Source of the DNA: Anadara kagoshimensis
Taxonomy: Eukaryota; Mollusca; Bivalvia; Arcoida; Arcidae
Direction: 5' to 3'
DNA: 64,000 bases
NCBI GenBank assembly: GCA_021292105.1
Contig: CM037874.1
Location: forward strand, 60,475,261 to 60,539,260
Below, in pieces: positions 1 through 12,900 of this stretch (within the stretch, counting starts at the first letter, position 1; each line of letters starts with the position of its first letter). The notes below the pieces were generated by a model, which worked only from the letters and a program-made list of their open reading frames with translations, searched no databases and had not been told where the DNA came from. The translations under genes and the position numbers were made by a program.

Positions 1-3000
1 GAATGTCCAAGAAGCGGAAAATATGAAATGGATATAAACTTCAATAACCAAGCCAACAAGGAAGGCTCTATCATAGTCAAACTACCATCTAGCGATGATA
101 TTTCAGCAAGATTTAGTCACTCTGGTGACCGCTCAAACTTCCAATCACATGGTGAATTAAGCTATGAAGCTGGCAAATTATACGAGGCTGACATCAAATT
201 TGTTCATGCAAGAAGAAGCGAAGGAAGCATTATTTTGAAATCACCAATTGCCGACAACATAATTGGCTCATTTAGACATTCTGGAGATCTAAGCAACTTC
301 CAAAGTCACGCTGAATTCCAATTTGCAACAGGAAGGAAATATGAATCTGATGTGGTATTCCGTAACGGCAAAAAGTCGGAAGGATCAATTACATTTAAAC
401 AACCTGACTATGATGACATCAAGGCGGCGGTCAGTCACCGGGGAAGAATATCAAATTTCAAAAGCCATGCCGAATTCACATATAAAAAGGGAGAAACTTA
501 TGAGGGTGATTTGGTTTTAAATGTCGATCGAAATATCAATAGTAAACTGACAATCAGTACTCCAGTGAATGGTTACAGAAAACTTAAAGCATCCTTCGTC
601 CATAAAGGGTCATGGAAGAGTTTCAACTGCCGTGCTAATATAGCTAATGGAAAACGTAACATAGAAGGCAATATAAGATTTAATCTCAAACCAACCATAA
701 CTGCCGAGGCTACCATAGAAACGCCATACAGAGGTTATAGAAATTTGAGAGCTGCTCTTTCACATGAAGGGTCAAGAAGAAATTTCAAATGCCACGGAGA
801 ACTCTCAAATGGCAATAGTAACAAAATAATCGGTGACCTCGAAGTTGCTGTTGACCCATCGATGAAGTTCGTTGCATCCCTTATGTCTCCATTTAAAGGG
901 TTTGAATCCATGCGGACTACAATGACACACGAGGCAGCACCAAATTCGTATAAGACATACGCTGATATCTCATACCTTGACCACAACCCAATTATTGTTA
1001 ATGCTAAATTGGACACGTCTTCGCAGATGTCTGCAGAAGTTAGCATACAGACTCCATTTACAGGATATGAACAAATGAGCGGCACAATTAACTATTCCGG
1101 TTCCATAGACAATTTTGCTTCCAGTGCAGAGATTGCTAATGGAGAAAACAAAATAAGTGGTGATGCTAGATTCAGCAAACTCGGTCCAATAACCGGAGAA
1201 ATTACAGTAACAACACCATTTAGAGGACTTAAAGTAAACAGAGTTGCATTTTCACATGACGGAACAAGACATAACTTCATATCTCACGGAGAAATACTAT
1301 TTAACAACAAAAAGTCGGAAAGTGACGTTACATTTAGTTCCATGGACAACACTGAAGGAAATATCGTCATAAAGAGTCCATACTTCGAACATATTAAGGG
1401 CTCATTTTCGGTACAGGGTAAAATATCAAACCTTAGAAGTCAAGCCAATATCATGTATGGTAAAACGAATATTGTTGACGGGATGCTGACATTTGCAACA
1501 GCTCCAACAACCAGGGGATCATTTACTTTACAAGCACTACAAAAACCAAGAATTCAAGGTACATTTACCCACGAAGGCCAGAGATCCAATTTCCATACGC
1601 AGGCTGAAATGTCATTTGGAAGACAAAGAATCGAGTTGGACACAGCAGTAAACATTGTTGATGACTTATCTGGTAACATTGTTCTTAAGGTTCCTTACAT
1701 TGAAGATATCCAAGCCGCTATTTCACACACAGCTAGGCGATCTGGATTCCGAAGTCATATTGAGGGAGCAATTGGAGTACAAAAAGTTGAAAGTGATGTT
1801 ACATTTTCTTCAAAGTCTGGAATTTCCATAACAGCAAACTTGAAAACCCCATTCCACAAATATAATGAAATGGAAGTATCACTTTCCCATTCCGGAAAAA
1901 TCAACAATTTCAAATCTCATGCTGAATATATCCACAATGGCAGAAAATCAGAAGTTAATGCCTTCTTCAATTCAAATGGAAGAATATCTGGTGGAGCCGT
2001 TTTGAAAACTCCAGTTTACAATGACATTGCCGTCCAGTTCAACCATGAAGGACCTTTACATCAATTTACTACCCATGGTGAAATCACTTATGCAGGTGAA
2101 AGGCAAATTACTGGTGATATCTCAATGCAAAGTCAACCATCAAAAATTTGCAACAACGATAAAAACACCAGTTGATATGATTAGATTTGTACAAGTTACA
2201 GCAAAACACGAGGGTTCTTTAGCCAATTTCAGAAGTGAAGCAGAAATTACTCGCAACTCAGAAAAGGCATCGTTTGTAGCCAGTTTTGATTCAACTGCTG
2301 ATATTGTTGCCAAAGCTTCATTAAGATTACCAGAACTTAATGAGATCGCAATCAGTGGTTCTCATTCTGGTGTTCCAAGGAACTTCCATTCACATGCAGA
2401 GATTATCTTCGGTGGTTCTAAACAGTATGAAATGGATGCATCATTGAACACGGCAGATTTACGTTTGATTGACGGTAGTGTTAATGTAAAGACACCATTG
2501 GATAAATTTGACAATGTACTTATTACTTTACATCACAGGAATAATGCCGAAAGTCTCTCAACTACCGGTTCCGTGGAAGGGATAGCCAGTAAAAAGATTG
2601 AAATCGCAATGAACTTGGAAAAAGGACAAAGGAAAGATTTGACATTTACATTATCGTCTCCTTTCTCCAGAGATATTCGTTTAGTTTTGTCTCATGAAGG
2701 AAGATTCCCAAACAGTCGCCTATCTGCTGATGCATTCTATGACTCACAAGAAAAATTACATGTTGAGGCAGATCTTGACAAGGGTGCAAGGACCACTGGT
2801 TCTTTGTTAATGAGAGTTGCCGGCAATACAGTTAACGCCATGTTCAATCATAGAGGCGATCTACAAAATCTAAACAATCATGTAGAGATTACAGTGAATG
2901 GGCAGAAAATGGAATCGGATATTCTCTTCAGTAGTACTGATAAAACAATTGGATCCCTTTCTATCAAATCTCCAATACGTCATATTGAAGATGTCAGAGC

Positions 3001-6000
3001 TTCATTCAACCACAAATCAACAAAAAGCAATACAGTAAGCCATGTCGAGCTAGGATATAAAGATCAGAATATTGTTGGAGACGTCTCATTCAAAGCTGGA
3101 AGAAAGGCGGAGGTATCTATCCAGACACCATTTAGTAAATTTGAAAATAACAGGGTAGCGATAATTTACACACCATCGAGCCAAGGCAGAACTGCACATG
3201 CTGAACTTTTCGCCCTCGGTCAGTTATACCAAAGCGATGTCATACTCAATACCGATGAATCAAGCTTAACTGTACAAACACCAATCAGAGGATATGAAAG
3301 TACCAAAGTTTTACTTAATCACAATTTTGGAGAAAACAGAATCCAAACACATGCTGAACTTGTATATGGCAATGGACAGAAAATTGAATCTGACTTAATC
3401 CTTCGTTTAGAATCACCATTTGAAGGAACTTTCATTCTAAAAACTCCATTTGCCGGCATCGAGAGTACTAAAGCGGCATTTAATTATGAATTTGTGAACA
3501 GTAGAATGCAAACTCATGGTGAATTTGTATACGGGAATCAACAAAGAATTGAATCTGACATCGTCCTTAGAGTGGAATCTCCATTTGAAGGAAGTTTTAC
3601 CTTAAGAACGCCATTTTTGGGTTTCGAAGAAATAACATCGTCATTTACACACCAATTCTCGGAGTCTAGTCTTCAAACACACGCAGAAGTGAATTATGCA
3701 CCACAAAAGAAGATTGAAACTGACATCAGCTTTGGCTCAAATGATCGCATGGAAGGTTCCGTTTCTCTTAAAACACCTTTCAGAAACTTAGAAGAATTGT
3801 CAGCCTCATTCCGTCATTCCGATACACAGTCACATGGAGAAGTTTCCTATGGTCCTCAGAAGAAAATTGAAGCTGATTTGTCATACACAGCAGAACCACA
3901 GCTGGAGGGATCTATAATGATTAAAACTCCATTTAGAGGAATGGAACAAACATCTGCATCTGCAAGACACCATATGACAAATGATAACATGGAAAGCCAC
4001 GCTGAAATAATTTTTGCAACAAAAAAATTTGAAGCGGACATCAATGCATCTAAATATCCACTCCAAGGACGCATGACTGTAAAAACCCCATATGCCGACT
4101 TCCGCGAAACAAGTTTCGCCGTGCAAAATGAAATGTCTGATGACAGTTTAAGAAACCACCTTGAATTTGTTTATGGACAAGGAGCAAAAGTTGAAAGTGA
4201 AATAACTGTTTCCAAAATCCACTTAGAGGAAGCTTGGTTTTGAAAACTCCATTTAGTGGTTTTGAAGATGTAACATACTTACTGCAACAAGAAAAGACAT
4301 CGGACATGTTTAAATTGCATTCAGAGCTAATATATGGGCAAGACAAAATAGAAGGTGAATTGGAATTGACAAAATCTCCTCTCTCTGGAACCTTAACATT
4401 GAAAACACCTTTCCCCGGAATGACAGAAACCGTATTGTTGATCAGCCATGACCAGAAACGAAGCAGTTTCAAAAGCCACGCTGAGTTAGTATACGGACAG
4501 CAGCAAAAGCTAGAAGCCGATATATCGTTAGATAATGGTAGACAACAGGAAGGACGCATCACCATAAAAACACCATTTTCGGGATTCGAAGAAACATCTG
4601 CCTCTTTCCAACATTTTTATATTGCTACAAACCTTAAGAGTAGTGCAGAAGTAAATTATGGAAACGGAGAAAAAGTTGAAGTTGATATCTTATTTAATAA
4701 CCAGGATCAGATAGAAGGGAAATTTGCTGTGAAAACACCATTTGCAGGATATAGGGAAACAGTCGCATTATTTAGGCATAATCCAACGTCTGGAAATATT
4801 CAAAGTCATGCTGAAATATCACTTGAAGGACAAAAATCCGAGGCTGATCTCGAAATTGAAAACAGACTTGATACTTTAGGAATTACAACTTCGGTGCAAT
4901 CGCCATTGTATGACACTATGGGGCTTCACTTTTCAAAGAATGGACCACTTGACAACATGGTTTTGAAGGGAGAAACAACAATGGCTAATAGAAAACCAGT
5001 AATGCTAATGGTTAAAAATGTTAAAATTGGAAGCAAAATTGAAAGCAGTTTAACATTCCAAAATCCTTACACAGAGGAAATTGCAGCTCGGTTTGATCAT
5101 AATGGCGGATGGAGAAGGTTTAGATCAACTGTTGAAGCTTCGATGGGAAATCAAAAACGATTACATGGCGAGTTAGTACTCAGAAGTAGAAGTAATTTTG
5201 TAAACATTGGATCGTCACTTGAAATCAGTTTTGATGATTCACAGTACACCACTGGATTCGATATGAAACATGATGGCGATATAAACAATTTCAAATCATC
5301 AGCTGTGGCAACTTATCAAGGACAAAAGGTAGATTTGAAGACTCAGTTCAAAAATGCAGGAACTGTCGAAGGATCCTTTACATTAAAAACACCAATTTCA
5401 TCGCTAAGTAACGTTGGTGCAAGTTTTCAACATTCAGGAAGCATCAACCAATTTTCTTCATCCGGAAATGTGCAGTATGCACCTGGAAAACTGATAGAGG
5501 CTAAAGCAGAATTTTTCAAATATGGATGGCGACGCATTAGTACCAGTATGGAACTTAAAACTCCTTTCAATGATTACAGATTTACCAAACTAACATACAA
5601 ACATAGAGGTGATTCAGACAGTATTCAGTGTAATGGGGATTTGACATACGGCTCCGGTAAGCAACTAATCGGATCTCTCAAGTCATCATTATCACCTCTT
5701 GAATTTGCAGTTGCTGCTAGAACACCATTTAAAGGTTTTGAAGACATCTCAGCCGGTGCAAAATATGAAGAACAAGGAGAGAGATACGTTTCCGAAGCCA
5801 ATGTTGTATATAACACTGGTAAAAAGATAGAAATCAAATCTGTCGTTGATATGCAGACAAATCCAATAACAGTTAACGCCAAAGTAACTACACCTTTCGC
5901 CGGATTTGAGTCCTCTGAGCTTACATTAACGAAGTCGGGCACATTGAGAAATTTCAGAACAACAGGAGAATTCCAAGCATCATATGTATCACCATTTAGG

Positions 6001-6917
6001 GGTGAAGTAACGCTAAGATATGACAATTTGTCCGAAATGGAAGGGTTGGTCACCTTTACAAGTCAATTTGATAACTTTGAAAACCTCAGGTTTAATCTAC
6101 GCAACAGCAAAACTGGAGATGAATGTCATTCCCATATGGAATGTTCATGGACAGCAACAAACGCAATTGTAACTGATACAGTCTTTGGGGTAACCGAGAA
6201 ATGGAATGGAAAATCTGTTGTCTATGGATTTACTATGTCAACTCCATTTGATTCTATGAACACAGTCATCGTTAAAGGAAACATAGAATTAACTGATAAA
6301 TACGCCGATCATATGTATATTGAGCATAATGGTGAAACCATTTTGGATATCGACATGGAATACACAAAGGAAAATAAGCACAGTGCAATTGTTACAATGA
6401 GAGAGCCAAGAGCTATGATACTCAGCACAAATGGCATCTACACTGACTCTCAGAAAGGAGGTGATATCACGTTCAACTGGGACACTAAAACATCTGACAG
6501 TAATGTTAGAATTGAAGGAATGATGAATGATAAAAATGATTACTACACCAGCAAGAAGGATATAAGTCTAAAAGCTTCAACATCTGACAGATCAGTGGGT
6601 CTTAATGGCGTCTATGAAAATCAAACTATCGTACAATGTCGTCTGCTGATCTCTTTGTTGATGCAGAAAGAAAAGTTGGTTATGAAATGGAATCAACATC
6701 AAACAGAGATGACCAGAAAAGTTGTTCCTTGAAGTTGCGTTTACCAACAAGAACACTGGCATTCACTAATTCCTACGAACCAAATTCTGCTAATGGGGCT
6801 TTTCTGTGGGACGCTGACCGTGATGAAACAAAGAAAATAACAATCACAGGAAGACTTGTGCCAAAACAAGATGGTAAAAAAGTTGACATCTCCTTCAGTA
6901 TGCCAAGCATTGGAAAG
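1..6917 (+). CDS. Giant exon of 53-residue beta repeats
   Basis: The exon reads in frame 1 from the first base, shifts near 2145 to frame 2, near 4215 back to frame 1, and near 6630 to frame 3, ending at AAAG|GTGAGT. Each repeat has the pattern (E)GS-x-hydrophobic-K-(T/S)P(F), then a segment ending in SHxG, NF-x-SHAE, a Tyr, and ESD-x-x-F. About forty units are present. Alternating polar and hydrophobic residues suggest a continuous amphipathic beta sheet like the lipid-binding beta regions of apolipoprotein B-type proteins. The three frame changes sit in or beside short A runs or repeats of dinucleotides and keep repeat phase when crossed, so they look like one-base indels and not introns. 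Confidence 0.7.
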
Positions 6918-9900
6918 GTGAGTTTTAGAAATCAAAATTATTGCAGTATAAGATTTCTTGAAATGATAGATATAATGTACATTATTGGATTTAATTCAAT
7001 TAGTAAATATATTTATACTGGTTTCAAATTATCATGAATTGCTTTCGTTGTTTGTAAGTTTATTTCTTTGTTTAAATCAATATGTTTGACAACTCAGTTG
7101 CTTACCAATTTCAACTTGTAGCTGTTGCATATTTGAATAGTTTTGTGACATAAAACACCGTTTAATGGTCTATATCTACACACGTTTACATATCTATAAT
7201 TAAAATACTGCGATAATTTGAAATAACTTAAACTGTTATTTATTGTCTTGTTTAAGGATGTACATTTGGATTCTGAAATGACCCTGAATGATGGCCGTGT
7301 AATTTTTGATGGTAAGACGAGTTCAGATACTCCGATGATTCCAGAAAGAAACTTGTCATTCATTCCAAGTTGGAAGATATTTCATCTGGATACAGCAAAA
7401 ATTACAGTCTGAGTTTTGGTGTCAGTCACCCATATACCAACGTTGACATTCAAATGGAATCACATATCGGAAAATCAGATGAAAAATACACTGCTGGGAT
7501 GGACGTCTTGTATCTTACAGCTCAAAGACAGAGGAAAAATTTGCTCTCATGGGAGAAATCGACAGCTATAGGAATGAAATTAATGTCCAGGTAACATATG
7601 AAAATATAAATGGATTCTTTAAAAGTATTTTAATAATTTCGATAACATACCGTTCACAAATTATTGCCTAATGATATACCTCATTAAATAACATCTAAAT
7701 GCATCAGTTTATCCGTTTTCACAATAACGCTGGTTTAATATTTAGCAAATACAGAAATTTATAGTTTGTTAATGATAAATGCAGAATTACAAACCAATAG
7801 ACGTTTGAAATAGTTCTAATGCACTCGTACTTTACTTGTGACTACATGTAATGAATGTAACTATTTTAAAGGCCACCATTTTAGTCATCAGTATTTAACG
7901 CTTACTGGTATTTTGTGAATTAATATGTGGAAATATATTCCACATTATTCAAAATAAAACTTGGTTAGTAACCATACATTTTATCATTTTAGGTCATTTC
8001 TCCTGTTAAATCAATCAGACTACAAGGCACCGTAAAAACACAGGCTCCCTACAAAGTATCTGTTCAGAATGTATATGGGGAAGTCCCAATGAATGCACAG
8101 GCTACATTTAACCCAGAGAGAAGAAGTATGGACTTCAGTATGAATTATGATTTAGGTTAGTTTATGACTTTTATCTCTATGATTTAGTTAATTTACATAT
8201 ATGTCTGGTGACGATTAGTGATAATCATTTTGTGGACTAAACTTAGAGATTGTTTTAAGAAAATGTGTTATATAATATTTTATATTAATAATCGAACATT
8301 TTTCAATTGACCAAATGTATAATTCCCTGGTGGAAGTTCACGTGTCTCACACGTGGCGGGTGTAGCTAGCTAAACAGGAGGTGCTTACCCTTCCGGAGCA
8401 TCCGGTCTCACTTCCCTGGTGGAAGTTCACGTGTCTAACTAACTTGTCAGTTTCAAAGTTTTTACTTTGCTTCTAAATTGAGTTTCGGGCATGGATTAGT
8501 ATGTTTGTTTTTATTATGTGTATGTTTATTTCTAAAAATATATTAATTTTGTATAATTTTATACTTTATTTTTATTTCATTCCATTCTTTGCTTTTTAAT
8601 TAAACAATTGTTTGTGTAATAATCTCTCTCTCTCTGCTATTAGAAATACCTATAAATATAAATAAAACATACGGAAAACATACGTTATTTTTTAAATGAT
8701 TGTGTTACAGACAATCCTCGTAAAATGTTCCATGTTAGTGCCAAATATGTAAACAGCACTGCAATACTTGCTGAGATGTTCAGAGAAGAAAATGGTCAAA
8801 GGGTAACTGACAGTCTGTTTGCAGTAAGACTAAACACAACCAGAATTATGCATACAAGACTCCATTGGAGACCAACAATGCTACAAGATTTGAAGGTAAA
8901 TTATCTCTATATAAGCTAGATTTAATGAATTAGACTTGACATTAAATGAAAAATACCATTCTTCTATGTTTAAATGATAATCAATAAAAAACTTTGACAT
9001 GGTCGATTTTATTTCAATCGATTGCCGATAAATGCGCGTTTTTATTGTGAGTGACAATGAATTGGGATACGAAATTGGTTAATAATTTCTACAATACTAA
9101 AATAAATACAGTTCAGTGCTTAATTTAAATTAATTTGTTTATTTGTATCTCAAAAAGGAATATGGACTTAACAGAATTCATCGCTATGGAACCAAGATGG
9201 ATGCTACTCTTTCTGAAGTTGGAGAGTCCATAAGTGAAGAGTTAAATTACAAGTACAACATAATCAAACAAGCCGGTAGTGAAGATTTCCAACCTTTCGC
9301 TGATTTTATAACTGAAACTATGGCTGAATTTGGTGGCAATATTCAAGCTGCCAGGCGTGAACTCAACAGAATGTACCAAACAAATGAATATTATACTCAG
9401 GATATCTACGTGTACTATGACAGAATGCTCCAAGATATTCAGTAAGAACTAATTATAAATATTCTTCTATAAATACTATTTCCATAAATGACTTGATATC
9501 TATCTTTTACTATGTAGGTATATTTGTTTTAATTGCATACATAAATGATTTTTATTTACATAATGATCATGCAATATTATCTTTAGTGTATATTTTACTA
9601 CACAAGATTTTAAACTATGTCGATATGAAACTTTTTCTCAAAACTATTAACTATGTAAGTTGTAGTAAAATCAATCACTAATAAATGACGATTTTCTATT
9701 ATCAAATGCAAAGAAATTCATTTTTTCATAAAACATACAATATATACTGGTAGTTTAATTAAATATAACAAAATGATTTTCTATTGTTATATACAAGGGG
9801 GTTTCAATTTTCTTTCTAGGACAAAATACAATACCAAAATGCAACAAGTTCGAGAATGGTCTGAAGGTTTGAAATCAGCCGCATCAAGTTGGACATACTT

Positions 9901-12900
9901 TCCACTTAAAGGAACTTATGATAGATATCTTTTAACTCTGAGAGAAATCTTACAGGTATTTATATTGTGTATAACTTGGATAAACAAAGATATTCTGAGA
10001 CTGATAATGAACAATCATAAAAACCAAAATTGACTTCTTAAAGCGTATAAAGTTTGGCTTCGTTCGCTCCATATTGTCCGTCATTGTGGAGTTGTCATAA
10101 ACCATTTTTGGCTTCGCTCGCTTCATGTTGTCCGTTATTGTGGAGTTGTCATAAACCATTTTTTCGCTCCATGTGTCTGTCATTGTGGAGTTGTCATAAA
10201 CCATTTTTTGAGTTAATCATAAAATACATTCATATGTATTGGTATACATTGTCGTATGAGTCAAAGTGTTAAATAGATAATAAATACTTTAATAGTAAGT
10301 AAAACCTATAGGCTCATACAGTTTATAATTCATCAATAAAACTACGAATAATGACAACTGTAAACCATACATAATTTCATATAAAGTCATTAATATAATT
10401 TTGTTAAATCATTCAGGAAGGTGAACAAACAAGCAGCCTGCTTTACAGACAACTGTTGGAAACTATTGAAGATAAACTTATCATGATGTCTAGATCTCTA
10501 GAAGAAAAATACAACTATTATCAACAACAAATAAATGGTAAATAGACGTAACTTGTACTTGTTGTACTTGGTAAAAAGCAGCATTTACACCCGACAAAAT
10601 TATTTATTGTTTTTATTAGACCAAACTTAACCCTTTTTCAGTACCACTGATTTAACGAAAATGTAATGGTTAAGAACCTCCTTAATTTAACTTGTGTAAT
10701 TAGTAATGACTAGTGCCATAACAAGTCCGGAGTTTATAACTAGTGATCCCAATATGTAGCTATTGTTTCTTGTTTTTCATGTTTCATTATTACTACAAAT
10801 TATTCTACATTTAAAGTTGTGCATTTAAGTTCTTTTGATTCGTGTACATGCACTGTGGCATTGTTTTGGTTAACAAGTAGATTTTTGTGTGGATAGATAT
10901 ACCAGCGACGACTATATAGACAATTCAACATTATACTTGGCCCTGTGTTATGTACACCATCTATTGTAACAATAGTTTTAACAGTTTATATTACTTATCC
11001 AGATGTGGTTTAACATATTTATTTCTAATTCACTGTGATGTTTGATATTTACAGAAACCGTTGTATCAGTATCAAGCCATCCACATGTACAGTTAGTTCA
11101 AGATAAATATACACAGTATTTGAACAAAATACAAAAATTCCAAATTCCACAACAAGCTAAATCTATGGCACAGAAATATTCCAGTGCTATATACAACGCT
11201 AGAGAACAAATAAGTGCTGGATTGAATTCAATAATGAATAGGAAAGACATAAAACATTTACAGTCAATTGCCAACGAGGCCTATTATCAGTGAGTGATCC
11301 AGAAAGAGAACAATATTATTTTATATTTAATCCAAGTCATAAAGTATGGTTAAGATACATGTCTAAGAATGCGTTTATCGCGTCATGTTTTCCTATTGCT
11401 TCTGCGTTTTATGTGCCCCAATATTTCATTTGCATTGTGGAAAGTTTACAATTATTTTATGTGTATTTTAGTATGTATTACAATTACTTTTAAAATAAAC
11501 CTACGTAAGATGGGAATTATTAAAAACTGCACGCCTACCAGTCATATGCCTATATAGTATATGATTACCAGTAACAAGCCAATAGTTACCAGTTACACGG
11601 ATATATTACCATGGTTACCAGTTGCATTATTATAGTGGCATCGTAATCAGTCTCATGCTAATCGTTAACAGTAGCACGGCTAAGTTGATATCGTTACCAG
11701 TCGCAAGTTGATATCGTTACCAGTCGCAAGCATGTAGTCATTTGGGTAATATATGTATATGTTAATTTTTCAGGGAGCTGCAGCATACAAATACTGGGAA
11801 GTTGAGGAAAATGTTAAATCAATTTTCAATGCATCGTAGAATATATCCGTGAAGATATTGAGGAGGAACTCACAAGCATTACAGACACTTTACTAAATCT
11901 ACAAAAATCAACTGTAACGGTGTATGATCTTGAAAATGGTGAAATTCAAACCGATACATACTTGCCAATTTCTGTGACATCTCTTGACACTGTCCCTAGT
12001 GTAAACGTTGTCAAATATGTGAAGAGAGTAAAGTCCTACATTCCAGATTCAAGCAGATGGTCAGCATCTCAATATATTCCAGACTCTGACAGTTACATGT
12101 TGCCGCCATTTAAAGGTATTTTGATTATTAAGTTATATGTGTATTTTATTTATCAATGTCTACAAAGGTATCATGTTTGACTGATAATGGTCCTTATCGT
12201 ATGATTACAGTTCTGTAAACATTCAATGCTGTATTGTACATGATTTATAATTGTTCTTCATAACATTTGTTATTGCATTTATTTCATACTCGAATAAAGT
12301 AATGTATACCTGACTCATTTAGATATACAGTCTAACCTGTCTATAAGGGCCACTAGGGGGAAGTTGCAAAAGTGGCCCTTATGGACAGGTGGCCTTTATA
12401 TAGAGGTTTGTAAATCCAGTTATGACATCAATATAAATATTAGTTGGAAAAATAGTAAGCAGTTCTAATTTATTTATTTTATTTGTTAAAATTTCTGTTA
12501 CAAAAAAGGCATTAGCTAATTTTAACAGAATAATTTCTTTGAAAACAATTTAAAAAAATCTTCTGACCACACTATTTATCAATCTTTGAAAAAAACAACC
12601 TTAAAAATCAGCAAGTATAATACACATATCTTAAATAAAGACATGTTTTTTTAATAGGTAGGAGCCAGTAATGAAAACAATAGAAAATAGTATATGAATC
12701 ATAATTAATAATGAGTAATAATCTATCCTTAGTGCTTTATGGCTTCATTTGTTGACATGAGGATAAATGACTTCAGAATTTTTTTTAAGTTTTTAAAAAA
12801 AGTTTCAAAAATATAATTTTTAAATATTCTTTTCTTATCAACATACAGATTTGGTTACGTGTACTTAGTTTAATGATCAGTGGTTTAAAGTTAAAAAATC

